Part shown: positions 1 through 8,704 of the stretch, piece after piece
Numbering within the stretch: position 1 is the stretch's first letter
Layout of the letters: each line of letters starts with the position of its first letter
NCBI GenBank assembly: GCA_041738275.1
Contig: JBGSQD010000237.1
Coordinates: forward strand, 1-18,465
DNA from: JACPFJ01 sp041738275
GTDB lineage: Bacteria > Desulfobacterota > Desulfuromonadia > Geobacterales > Pseudopelobacteraceae
Length of the DNA stretch: 18,465 bases
Direction of reading: 5' to 3'
Notes under the pieces: generated by a model
Databases searched by the model: none
Told to the model about the DNA's origin: nothing
Seen by the model: only the letters and a program-made list of their open reading frames with translations
Translations under genes and position numbers: made by a program

Positions 1-693
1 CACCCGCACTATCCCTTCGACGATGTCGTCGATATAGGTGAAATCCCGTTGCATGCGACCATGGTTGAAGACATCGATCACACGATCCTCCAGAATAGCT
101 TTCGTAAAGGAGAAATAGGCCATGTCCGGACGGCCCCAGGGGCCGTAAACAGTGAAGAAACGCAGCCCGGTGACCGGCAGCCCGTAAAGGTGCGCATAGG
201 TATGGGCCATCAGTTCGTTGGATTTTTTGGTGGCTGCGTAGAGTGAGACCGGATGATCGACTGAGTGGTGCTCCGAGAACGGCACCGTTGTATTGGCGCC
301 GTAAACCGAACTGGAGGAGGCATATACCAGATGCTTGACGTTGTTGTGGCGACACCCCTCCAGCACATTCATAAAGCCGACGATGTTACTGTCTATATAG
401 GCGTGGGGATTCTGCAATGAATAGCGCACACCAGCCTGGGCCGCCAGGTTGACCACCATGTCAAAGCGCTCGCGGGCGAATAATTCCGCCATCCACGGAC
501 GATCAGCCAGGGAAGCCCGCAAAAAACGGAAACCGGGCTGACCTTCCAGCAGACGCAGGCGGGCCTCCTTGAGCCCCACCTCATAATAGTCGTTGATGTT
601 ATCCAGGCCAACCACTTCACTGCCCTGCTCCAGCAGGCGATTGGCCAGGTGAAAGCCGATAAAACCGGCTGCGCCGGTTACTAGTATTTTCAT
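1..693 (-). CDS. UDP-glucuronate 4-epimerase-like NAD-dependent epimerase (3' end beyond window)
   Basis: Extended short-chain dehydrogenase that would interconvert UDP-glucuronate and UDP-galacturonate (or a close sugar nucleotide) in the cytoplasm, supplying sugars for surface glycans. I translated the frame directly: it is open for 231 codons from ATG 693-691 to the left edge, so about 105 C-terminal residues of a usual ~335 are missing. Visible marks are the Rossmann loop GAAGFIG (residues 7-13), the DNINDYY stretch at 31-37 typical of the UDP-glucuronate epimerase branch, a SSSSVYG block at 126-132, the catalytic pair Y152/K156 (YAATK), and the YGPWGRPDMA signature at 183-192. The start is supported by AGGA about nine bases upstream. 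It is co-directional with the polyketide synthase, but a 182-bp gap with a terminator-like hairpin separates them, so it is probably its own transcript. The substrate is inferred from family resemblance; another 4-epimerase specificity is possible. Confidence 0.9.
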   Translation of the reverse strand, partial: MKILVTGAAGFIGFHLANRLLEQGSEVVGLDNINDYYEVGLKEARLRLLEGQPGFRFLRASLADRPWMAELFARERFDMVVNLAAQAGVRYSLQNPHAYIDSNIVGFMNVLEGCRHNNVKHLVYASSSSVYGANTTVPFSEHHSVDHPVSLYAATKKSNELMAHTYAHLYGLPVTGLRFFTVYGPWGRPDMAYFSFTKAILEDRVIDVFNHGRMQRDFTYIDDIVEGIVRV

Positions 694-753
694 CAATTCA
701 TCCTGTCTGTTTTTTTACTACTCCAGCTGAAAAAGACGCTCAGCCGAAACAGC

Positions 754-782
754 AATATAATGCAAGAATTGTGAAAGTTCCA
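754..782 (-). promoter_or_regulatory. possible sigma70-like promoter of the epimerase gene
   Basis: On the minus strand a TATATT element (759-754) matches the -10 consensus at five of six positions. It lies 17 bases from TGGAAC (782-777), which is a poor -35 (three of six). Transcription would begin about 55 bases before the epimerase ATG. The candidate rests mainly on the -10 box and on the need for a promoter after the upstream terminator-like hairpin. Confidence 0.3.
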
Positions 783-835
783 GATTATATTCCGCTCAAA
801 AGGCCGGATGAAATGGTAGAAAATTTGTGCGGTAC

Positions 836-870
836 AAAAAGTGAACGAACTCATTCTGAACGAGTTTGTT
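836..870 (-). terminator. rho-independent-type terminator after the polyketide synthase
   Basis: A hairpin has arms at 862-870 and 844-852 and a nine-base loop. All nine positions pair if one G-U wobble is allowed. Reading on the minus strand it is followed, after three bases, by five T residues (840-836). It starts six bases past the synthase TAA (878-876). The stem is only moderately GC-rich, so strength is uncertain, but position, orientation and T-tract all fit termination of the synthase transcript. Confidence 0.55.
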
Positions 871-875
871 ATAAA

Positions 876-3800
876 TTACGACACTGCGTCAAGGAGCCGT
901 TTACCTTCAAGATAGCGGACATAACTCTCAGCGAGGTTCCGATCAAGTGGCGGCAGGGTAACCTGACTTCCTTCCAGGGCGCGGCGGGTGTTCTCGATAC
1001 TGAACCGCCGCTCTTTGCCACCAACCCGCTCCAGAGCCTCCTTCTCGCTCTCCGGCAGCAGTGCCAGGAGCGGTTCGAACTTGAAGTCAGCGGCCCGAGA
1101 GAACATCTCTTCCCGCCACCGGCTGTAAGGGACCAGCTCGACCGGGATCCCCATGGCGCAGATCCAGGTGATGAGGTCTTCGACCGGGGTTGGCTCCGGA
1201 CTACAGAGATGAAAGACTCTGTCGTGGTTGTCGTTCTTGAGGGCAATGCTGACAATGGCCGCCACCGCCTTGTCAACCGGGGTCACATCCACCCGCATTC
1301 CCATGTCCGGAAGACAACCGATACGGCAACTGGCCAAGAAAATCTGCAACAGGGCATCATTGAGAGGCGAAGCCCCTGTCCGGGTATCTCCGGAAAGCAC
1401 CCCCGGACGATAGATCTGCACCGGCAAACCTTGCCGCATCGCCTCAACAACCAACTGTTCGGAGACCCACTTACTCTGACTGTAGCCGTCGGGCAGGCCG
1501 GCAATTTCGTAAGGGAAGGAGTCCTCCATAATTGTCCCTGTGTAGTGGGTGACGCTGAACACGGCAATGGACGAGATGTAATGGAGGATCTTCGGGCGGC
1601 CGGCACAGGCCAGACGGAGCACCTCCCTGGTTCCCGACACGTTGGCGGCGCGCATGCCGGCATATGGTCTGAGGAAGTTGACGATGGCGCCGGAATGGTA
1701 GATGGCATCCACGGTGTCGCAGAGAGCGTCGAATGCTTCGGCGGCAAGTCCTAAGCGAGGCTGTTCCAGGTCACCGGGGACCATGACGACCCTCTGGCTA
1801 ACGGACTCCTCCCAGATGCCGTAGGATTCCAGCGTAGCGCGGAGCCTTGCCATGGCAATGGTCGCGTCGGAGGCGCGGATGAGGCAATGAACCGTGGCTT
1901 GCGTCCGCGCCAGAAGCTCCTTAAGGAGAAAAGCACCGACCAGACCAGTGCCACCGGTCAGAAAGATATACTCCGGTTGCACCTCAGGGCAGATATTCCC
2001 TTGTGGGGTGATGTCGGGATCGAGCTGCGCCTCAGCCCGCAGGTCAACCGTTGCCGATTGCGTCTGCGAAGTGCGACCCGCTGTCCTGTCTTCCATGAGA
2101 GTAACGAGGAGACTAGCCAATTCTGCAGTGGTGGGATTCCGCATCAGCTCAACGGTAGGCAGCTTGAGATCAAGGGCCTGCTCAACCCAGGTAACGATCT
2201 CAACCGTCATCAAAGAATCGAGGCCAAGATCGCTCAGCGGTTGATCAGCCTGGAAGCTGTCGGTTGCTACCCCCAGCACGCGGCCCATCTCCTGCACGAG
2301 AGCTGTAAGCACCAGAACTGTTCTTTCTTCCGGGAGCGCATTTTCCAAGGCATTGAGCAACTGGCGGTCTTCACTCTTGCCTGCCCCGCTGCTACCCCGG
2401 TTGGCAATCAGCAAATCAGCGAAGCGCTGCGGCATCATTCTCCCCATGGGACTGGCGGCAAGGCGGCCAAAATCGAAACGGGCAACCCCCACCTGAGCAA
2501 TATCGCTGCCGAGCAGTCGGTCAAGGGCTGACAGAGCTTCGGTCGGCGCAATTGGCGGGAAACCCATGTTGGCCAGATAGGCAATCAATTCCGGATGGCG
2601 GGCCGCATAACCCACCGACTCAAATGCTCCCAAATTAAGCGTCAGGGCTGGCATGCCTAAGCCATGGCGATAGTGGGCGAGACTGTCGAGAAAAGAGTTG
2701 GCTGCAGCATAGTTTGCCTGGCCCGGCGCCCCGAAAATTGCGGAGATGGAGGAAGTCATCAGGAAAAAATCCAGCGGTAGAGTCAGTGTCTGCTGGTGGA
2801 GATTCCATGCCCCGAGTATCTTTGGTCTGGTAACCGCGGCCAGCCGCTCCCGGTCCAGTCGCGTCATCATGCCGTCGTCAAGAACCATGGCAGCATGCAC
2901 AATCCCACGCAGCGGGGGCAGCTCCGCCGCGATGCGGTCGAGCACCTGCTGTAGTTGTGCGGAATCAGCCACATCGGCGCTCCAGATATGGGCATTACAG
3001 CCACGTTCTGCCAGGTCGGCGAGGCACTCCACTGCATGGGGGGCAGCGGTACCGCTGCGGCTTACCAGGACAATATGGCGCGCACCCTGATCTGCCAGCC
3101 ATGCTGCAACCGTGCGGCCGAAACCTTCAACACCACCAGTCACCAGGTAGGTGGCCGCAGCGTGTACCGGCAATTTTTCCTGAACGAAGACCACCGGTAC
3201 CTCAGCAACTTCATTGCTGATGATTATCTTGCCGATGTGCTGCGCCTTGGACATGTAGCGGAAGGCCTCCACAATCTCCGTTATCGGGAAAGGCGTAATT
3301 GGCAGCGGAGTAAATGACCGGTCGGCAAAACCGGCCATGACTTCGCGGAAAAGTTCGTGTACCAACGTCGGCTGTGTCCTGATGGCTTGGTCAAGATCAA
3401 CGACCACGAATGAGATATTATGGCGGAACGGGCGGAGTCCCACCCTGGTATTTGCATAGATGTCACGTTTGCCGATCTCGATAAAGCGGCCAAAGGGACG
3501 GAGTACCGAGATTCCCTTGGCGATTGCCTCTCCTGCCAGGCTATTAAGTACCAGGTCCACCCCTTCGCCGTCGGTGGCTGCCATGATTTCGTCGGCAAAA
3601 TCGAGGCTGCGGGAATCCATGACATGATCAATCCCCAGAGAACTCAGGAATTCGCGCTTTTCCGGACTTCCCGCCGTGGCGAACACTTCCGCCCCGGCAC
3701 GGCGGGCAATCTGGATTGCCGCAAGACCTACTCCTCCGGAAGCGGCATGGATGAGCACCCGCTCTCCCTTGCGGAGTCGGCCCACATGGTTAAGGGCATA

Positions 3801-6800
3801 CTGGGCGGTCAGATAAACGATGGGAATGGCCGCTGCCTGATCAAAGGTCAAACCTTCCGGCAGGGGGAAAACATAGGGTAACGGGGTGGTGACAAATGAC
3901 CCGAAACAGTGGGGCGCAAGGGCTATCACCGGATCACCGACCTTTAGAGGCGTCAGGCCGAAGAACTTTTCAGCCGCCTCATCCCTTTCACCTATGGCCG
4001 TGATGATGCCGGCGCATTCAGCGCCGAGGGTTATGGTATCGAGAGAAACCCCGGGGTAGAGGCCGAGGGCTTTGAGAACATCGGCAAAATTGAGTCCGGC
4101 GGCCCTGACCTCAATGGTTGCTTCACCCGGTCCCGGCAGCAATGCCGGTATGGCGGTGGGCTTCAGGTTGTCCAGATTGCCGAGCCGGGTCGTTTTGGCA
4201 CGGAAGGGTTGAGAGCCGGGCGCCACAATACGGATACGGGGCGGGGCGCACCTTTCCAGGGAAGTCTGAACGTAACGGTAAACAAGGCGCTCAGTTTCAC
4301 GCAGGATAATTTCATCCTCAACCGGATCTGCCGCAAATTCCTTCAGCAGTGCGGCGATCTCTGCCGGTGATTCTGGGTTGCTGATATCGACAATCGCCGG
4401 TCGCAACCGGGCCTGTTCGAAGGCGGCCACGCGGCGAAAGCCCCATAACGGCGCCTGGGCCACGGCAAGATCGGCCTGCTCAGCGTTATCCCGTGCCTGG
4501 GCCCGACAGGTGACCACCCAGAGGCGCGGCGCCAACTCCGGTCTCCCGGCAAGGGCCTGGAGTAGATGGAGCAGGGAGACAATACCGTATTGTTCATCTG
4601 CGGCAAGTGTCTCCAGGGTCGTTTCCTCCGGCGCAACGGTATCGATTCCCCACAGGTAGACAATCCCTGCCAGTGGTGGCAGTTCTTTTCCGCTCAAAGT
4701 TGCGAGGAGCTGCTTCATCTCTTCCGGTTCTTTCGGATCGACCGTATAGACGTTGTCAGCATCCTCGGTGAACCGGCTGCCGGGATGGACGAAAACAGCC
4801 TTTTGACCTGAGGACTCCAGGCCTTCGCCGAGTTTACTGCCGAGCCCTTTGCGGTCGGTAAAGACGAGCCAGTTCCCACCGGCAACGGCAGGCGCTTTTG
4901 CCGGGGTCTCGGCATGGGGTTGCGGGTGCCACTCGACCGTGTAGAGAAGGTCGTCCAAGAGTGACTTGACGGCTGCCTCCCCCTCAATGGAGCGGCAGGT
5001 CAGTCCCTTGATATCCAGTAGCAGGTTTCCCTTTTCATCGATGATCCTGATGTTTGCTGTCACGGCTTCGGCAGTCGATTCGGTAATTGTCACGTGACTG
5101 AAGACGCGTTCTCCCGGAATCCGGAAAAGACGCAGCCGCTCCAGGGAAACCGGCATGACCGCCCGTTCCGCTATTTGGGGAATCGGGGCTTCGGAATGGG
5201 CCGCCTGGATAACCTGCAGGCAGGCATCCAGCAAGGCCGGGTGAATCAGGTAACTGCCACAGTCGAAGTCGGTACCGGGCGGTAGTCTGATTTCACCCAG
5301 TGCCTCGTTATCACTGCGCCAGGCATCGCTTATGCCGCGAAAGGCGGGGCCGTATTCCAGACCCACGGAGTTGAAGCGATTGTAGATCGATTCGCAGGAG
5401 ACGTTTGTGTGCAGCCGGTCGGCAATACTTCGGGGTGTTTCTCCCGGCGCAGGCGCTCTCCCGCCCGGCAACAGAATCCTCCCGGCGGCATGTCTTATCC
5501 AGCCAGTGTTCCTTTTGTCGCGGCTGAAAATTTCAAAGCGTGACTCTTCAGGAGAATAACGGAATTCAATGGGGATGCGCTCGTTTTCCGCCAGGAAACA
5601 TGGATTCTCGAAGGAAACATCCTCAAGCAAACAGCTTTCCAGCTGCTGCATACTCTGGCCGGCGGCCAGAGCCATCTCCAGATAGCCTGCGGCGGGAAAT
5701 ACCGGAATCGCCTGAAGGGCGTGGTGGCCAAGATAGGTCTGTATGCGCAGATCGAGCCGGTTCGACCAGACAGGGCGTGCCGCAATCTGCTCAGTTCCGA
5801 GGAGCGGGTGCGCTTGTGGCACGAAACGGTCCCGCCAGCGCTCCTCTGCCTCGCTCCAGCAGCGCTCGCGCTGCCAGGCATAAGCGGGGAGCGGCACAAT
5901 GCGACCGGTTGGCCGGAGTCGCTCCCAGTTTATGGTGACCCCGCGCGAATGGAGCGCGGCAACAGCATTCAGCAGTGACTCGGAATCGCCCTTGCCCTCC
6001 CGGAGAGAAGCGACGACCGTGCCGTCGGCGTTTCGGTGCCGCAGACAGTCTTTAACCGATCCGGCCAGGGCCGGCATCGGACCGATTTCCAGGAAAACAC
6101 CGAAACCTTCGCTGACAAGGTGATCTACCGCCGGACCAAAGCGGACGGTCTGCCGCAGATTCCGGCACCAGTATTCGGCAGTCCACTCCGTGCCGTCGCT
6201 CCAGTCACCGCTGACCGTTGACAGGAGACGTGTCCGGGTTTGCGCGGGAGCAAGATCGCGCAAAGCCTCCAGCAGATCTGTTTTTATCGGGTCCATTTGC
6301 GGGCTGTGGAAAGCATAATTGACATTGAGGTACTTGCTGCCGATCTTGTTATTTTTGAGGGCGCGACTGATCTCTTCCAGGGCCTGCGGATCTCCCGAGA
6401 GGGTGAGTGCCAGAGGGCTGTTGACAGCCGCCACGGAAACCCGGTCCTCATACCCGGCAAGATAGGTGGATATCTGCTCCACGGTAGCGCCTACCGCCAT
6501 CATACGGCCGGTGGCCGGGATGAGAGCCTTCAGGCGGCCGTTCTGGAAGGCAACGACGACCGCCTCCTCCAGACTCAAGACCCCTGCGGCATATGCTGCA
6601 GCGATTTCCCCGGCGCTGTGGCCGACAACGGCGTCGGGAACTACACCCCATGACCGCCACAGATCCACCAGCCCTGCCTGGACCGCGAGCAGCGCCGGCT
6701 GGGCAAAGGAGGTAATGTGCATCTTCGAGCCTTCCTGGTCAGTTACGAACTGGTCGAGGAGCGACCACCCACCCAGTTCCCTGACGACATGATCGCAGCG

Positions 6801-8525
6801 TTCAACCACTTCACGAAAGACCGGTTCCCGCTCCAGCAGTTCCCGACCCATGGCCCACCACTGGGAACCCTGGCCGGAGAACATGAAAGCGATGGGGGGG
6901 CGCTGACCAGGAGACACCTTGCCACTGGTCAGTCCGGAAGGACTTTTGCCCTCAAGATAGGCTGCGAGTAGCTGCCGGAGCTCAGCAGCAGACTTTGCCG
7001 TCGCCGCCAGACGGTACGCATGGTGAGTGCGGCGTGCCGATGCCGTGTAACAGATATCGCCTAGGGGTGACGGGCCGGATTCCGGCAGGCTTTCTAGGAG
7101 ACCGTGGTACGAAACAGCCAGGGCCTTGAGCGCTTCAGGAGAGCGTGCCGAGAGGGTGAGGAGGAAGGGGGGCGTTTCCTCTATATCTGCTGTCAAAGAG
7201 GGAAGCGTTGGTGGTTCGGCGATAATGACGTGGGCATTGGTGCCGCCGAAGCCGAAGGAATTAACTCCGGCCACCAGCGGTGCCTCTCCGGTCAAGGGTT
7301 CTGCCACTACCGGCACGCGCAGCTTCAGCGCGGCAAACGGTATACGAGGGTTGGGCTGTTCAAAGTGGAGATTTGGCGGGACGAGACGGTGCTTGAGAAC
7401 CAGACAGGCCTTGATGAGACCCGCGATACCTGCGGCCGGTTCAAGATGACCAATATTTGTTTTGACCGAACCGATCAGCAGATCCTGTCCTTCCAGGCGA
7501 CACTGACCAAGCACATGACCGATGGCATTGGTCTCGACCGGGTCTCCGGCCTGCGTACCGGTGCCATGGGCTTCGAGATAACTCAGCCGCTCCGGCGCTA
7601 TGCCGGACTTGGCATAGATATCGCTCAGAATCTTTTCCTGCGAAGCTTGGCTGGGGAAGGTAAGTCCCTGATTGTGTCCATCCTGATTGACTGCCGTTGC
7701 CAGAATGGTGGCATAGATGCGATCACCATCAGCAACTGCCCGTGACAGGGGTTTGAGAATGACGACTCCGACCCCTTCACCGCGGGCAAAACCGTTGGCC
7801 TGGGCATCAAAGGCCATGCAGCGGCTGTCTGGGCTGAGCATGGAAAGATTGCTGAAACTTACGAAGGTGGTGGGGTCGATGAGCAGATTGACGCTGCCGG
7901 CCATGGCCAGTGTCGACTCACCGTTCCAGATGCTGTTGCAGGCCATATGTACTGCCACCAGCGCCGAAGAGCAGGCAGTATCGACAGCAACGCTGGGGCC
8001 GATAAGGTCGTAGGCGTAGGAGAGCCGGTTGGCGACCATGCAGGCAGCCTGGCCGATGCTGGAGTGGGTGCCGATGGATTCAATGGTCTGCAGAAGACCG
8101 TATTCATGGGCGGAGACCCCCATAAAGACGGCGGTCCTGCTGCCGGCAATGCTTCCCAGAGGAATCCCGGCATCGTCGAGCGCCTCCCAACTCACCTCCA
8201 GCAGCAGTCTGTGCTGTGGGTCCATCTGGGCCGCTTCCCTGGGTGATATGCCAAAAAAACCATTATCGAACTTGTCTATATCCGTAATGAAGCCGGCCTG
8301 CCGGGCAACAGTCTTGCCTGGCTTGCCAGGTTCCGGATGATAGAAAATGGAGTGGTCCCAACGTTCCGGGGGGACATCGCTGATGGCGTCAGTCCGGTCG
8401 AGCAACATTTGCCAGAAGGCTTCTACTCCCGTAGCGCTGCCCGGAAACCGGCAACCGATGCCGATTACGGCAATAGGTTGCCGTTCGGGATTTGTGTTGC
8501 TGTCTCTTTCGTTGAAATTTTCCAT
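876..8525 (-). CDS. single-module type I polyketide synthase with C-terminal thioester reductase (KS-AT-DH-ER-KR-ACP-TR)
   Basis: Cytoplasmic megasynthase of 2549 residues, predicted to build a fully reduced acyl chain and release it by NAD(P)H-dependent reduction. KS (about 15-437): C185 in DTACSS, H320 in EAHGTGT, H360 in NIGH. AT (about 546-860): S637 in GHSAG, and YAFH at 737-740, a mix of the malonyl (HAFH) and methylmalonyl (YASH) signatures. DH (about 905-1185): H935 and P944, but alanine (A939) in place of the usual glycine of HxxxGxxxxP; D1100 and Q1104 in the second motif. About 1190-1430 is the structural half of the KR. ER (about 1440-1770): nucleotide loop SGGVG at 1596-1600. KR (about 1790-1970): K1902, S1926, Y1939, N1943 and an LDD motif at 1882-1884 (B-type). 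ACP: S2104 in LGLDSL. TR (about 2184-2545): GGTGLVG at 2191-2197, Y2348/K2352. No C-methyltransferase, loading module, docking segment or thioesterase is visible. Start: AAGGAG ten bases before the ATG. A phosphopantetheinyl transferase must come from elsewhere. Iterative use of the module is inferred. Confidence 0.95.
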   Translation of the reverse strand: MENFNERDSNTNPERQPIAVIGIGCRFPGSATGVEAFWQMLLDRTDAISDVPPERWDHSIFYHPEPGKPGKTVARQAGFITDIDKFDNGFFGISPREAAQMDPQHRLLLEVSWEALDDAGIPLGSIAGSRTAVFMGVSAHEYGLLQTIESIGTHSSIGQAACMVANRLSYAYDLIGPSVAVDTACSSALVAVHMACNSIWNGESTLAMAGSVNLLIDPTTFVSFSNLSMLSPDSRCMAFDAQANGFARGEGVGVVILKPLSRAVADGDRIYATILATAVNQDGHNQGLTFPSQASQEKILSDIYAKSGIAPERLSYLEAHGTGTQAGDPVETNAIGHVLGQCRLEGQDLLIGSVKTNIGHLEPAAGIAGLIKACLVLKHRLVPPNLHFEQPNPRIPFAALKLRVPVVAEPLTGEAPLVAGVNSFGFGGTNAHVIIAEPPTLPSLTADIEETPPFLLTLSARSPEALKALAVSYHGLLESLPESGPSPLGDICYTASARRTHHAYRLAATAKSAAELRQLLAAYLEGKSPSGLTSGKVSPGQRPPIAFMFSGQGSQWWAMGRELLEREPVFREVVERCDHVVRELGGWSLLDQFVTDQEGSKMHITSFAQPALLAVQAGLVDLWRSWGVVPDAVVGHSAGEIAAAYAAGVLSLEEAVVVAFQNGRLKALIPATGRMMAVGATVEQISTYLAGYEDRVSVAAVNSPLALTLSGDPQALEEISRALKNNKIGSKYLNVNYAFHSPQMDPIKTDLLEALRDLAPAQTRTRLLSTVSGDWSDGTEWTAEYWCRNLRQTVRFGPAVDHLVSEGFGVFLEIGPMPALAGSVKDCLRHRNADGTVVASLREGKGDSESLLNAVAALHSRGVTINWERLRPTGRIVPLPAYAWQRERCWSEAEERWRDRFVPQAHPLLGTEQIAARPVWSNRLDLRIQTYLGHHALQAIPVFPAAGYLEMALAAGQSMQQLESCLLEDVSFENPCFLAENERIPIEFRYSPEESRFEIFSRDKRNTGWIRHAAGRILLPGGRAPAPGETPRSIADRLHTNVSCESIYNRFNSVGLEYGPAFRGISDAWRSDNEALGEIRLPPGTDFDCGSYLIHPALLDACLQVIQAAHSEAPIPQIAERAVMPVSLERLRLFRIPGERVFSHVTITESTAEAVTANIRIIDEKGNLLLDIKGLTCRSIEGEAAVKSLLDDLLYTVEWHPQPHAETPAKAPAVAGGNWLVFTDRKGLGSKLGEGLESSGQKAVFVHPGSRFTEDADNVYTVDPKEPEEMKQLLATLSGKELPPLAGIVYLWGIDTVAPEETTLETLAADEQYGIVSLLHLLQALAGRPELAPRLWVVTCRAQARDNAEQADLAVAQAPLWGFRRVAAFEQARLRPAIVDISNPESPAEIAALLKEFAADPVEDEIILRETERLVYRYVQTSLERCAPPRIRIVAPGSQPFRAKTTRLGNLDNLKPTAIPALLPGPGEATIEVRAAGLNFADVLKALGLYPGVSLDTITLGAECAGIITAIGERDEAAEKFFGLTPLKVGDPVIALAPHCFGSFVTTPLPYVFPLPEGLTFDQAAAIPIVYLTAQYALNHVGRLRKGERVLIHAASGGVGLAAIQIARRAGAEVFATAGSPEKREFLSSLGIDHVMDSRSLDFADEIMAATDGEGVDLVLNSLAGEAIAKGISVLRPFGRFIEIGKRDIYANTRVGLRPFRHNISFVVVDLDQAIRTQPTLVHELFREVMAGFADRSFTPLPITPFPITEIVEAFRYMSKAQHIGKIIISNEVAEVPVVFVQEKLPVHAAATYLVTGGVEGFGRTVAAWLADQGARHIVLVSRSGTAAPHAVECLADLAERGCNAHIWSADVADSAQLQQVLDRIAAELPPLRGIVHAAMVLDDGMMTRLDRERLAAVTRPKILGAWNLHQQTLTLPLDFFLMTSSISAIFGAPGQANYAAANSFLDSLAHYRHGLGMPALTLNLGAFESVGYAARHPELIAYLANMGFPPIAPTEALSALDRLLGSDIAQVGVARFDFGRLAASPMGRMMPQRFADLLIANRGSSGAGKSEDRQLLNALENALPEERTVLVLTALVQEMGRVLGVATDSFQADQPLSDLGLDSLMTVEIVTWVEQALDLKLPTVELMRNPTTAELASLLVTLMEDRTAGRTSQTQSATVDLRAEAQLDPDITPQGNICPEVQPEYIFLTGGTGLVGAFLLKELLARTQATVHCLIRASDATIAMARLRATLESYGIWEESVSQRVVMVPGDLEQPRLGLAAEAFDALCDTVDAIYHSGAIVNFLRPYAGMRAANVSGTREVLRLACAGRPKILHYISSIAVFSVTHYTGTIMEDSFPYEIAGLPDGYSQSKWVSEQLVVEAMRQGLPVQIYRPGVLSGDTRTGASPLNDALLQIFLASCRIGCLPDMGMRVDVTPVDKAVAAIVSIALKNDNHDRVFHLCSPEPTPVEDLITWICAMGIPVELVPYSRWREEMFSRAADFKFEPLLALLPESEKEALERVGGKERRFSIENTRRALEGSQVTLPPLDRNLAESYVRYLEGKRLLDAVS

Positions 8526-8528
8526 TTA

Positions 8529-8541
8529 AAGGATACTCCTT
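8529..8541 (-). promoter_or_regulatory. strong ribosome binding site of the polyketide synthase, inside a small inverted repeat
   Basis: The AAGGAG Shine-Dalgarno sequence (8541-8536) lies ten bases before the synthase ATG and fixes that start. It is the left part of a perfect 5-bp inverted repeat, AAGGA, three bases, TCCTT, which could form a weak hairpin over the ribosome binding site. The stem is short, so a regulatory role is speculative. Confidence 0.6.
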
Positions 8542-8574
8542 GAACTGACGCTCATGATTTTGTAGTGATACTTA

Positions 8575-8604
8575 ATTAGAAAAAGTACCATAATGTCTGG
8601 TCAA
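8575..8604 (-). promoter_or_regulatory. sigma70-like promoter of the polyketide synthase
   Basis: On the minus strand TTGACC (8604-8599, five of six) is followed after 18 bases by TCTAAT (8580-8575, five of six). Transcription would start near 8567, giving a leader of about 42 bases that contains the AAGGAG ribosome binding site. The surroundings are AT-rich compared with the flanking genes. Confidence 0.55.
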
Positions 8605-8630
8605 TACATAACATTTTTCATTTATTCGGA

Positions 8631-8660
8631 TTGACGGCAGCTCATGCCTGGCTGTATACA
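8631..8660 (+). promoter_or_regulatory. sigma70-like promoter of the glycosyltransferase-like gene
   Basis: On the plus strand TTGACG (8631-8636, five of six) is followed after 18 bases by TATACA (8655-8660, four of six). The overlapping TACAAT would match better but lies at a 20-base spacing. The predicted start is near 8667, about 37 bases before the ATG. It lies back to back with the synthase promoter, with 26 AT-rich bases between the two -35 boxes. Confidence 0.45.
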
Positions 8661-8704
8661 ATCTCCACAAGAATAAGAATTCCCGGCAAAATGAGAATGG
8701 CTGA

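Noticed and set aside
710..716. Run of seven T residues on the plus strand
   Set aside because: No plus-strand gene ends here and no GC-rich stem precedes it, so it is not called a terminator.
726..744. Perfect 5-bp inverted repeat (GCTGA / TCAGC) in the epimerase leader
   Set aside because: Short stem with a nine-base loop and no T-tract; chance is likely.
771..1754. A 327-codon plus-strand open frame opposite the reductase end of the synthase
   Set aside because: It lies antisense to a domain with clear catalytic motifs, shows no recognisable family or composition, and is explained by the third-position bias of the real gene. The other long antisense frames inside the synthase, permease and RND genes are rejected for the same reason.
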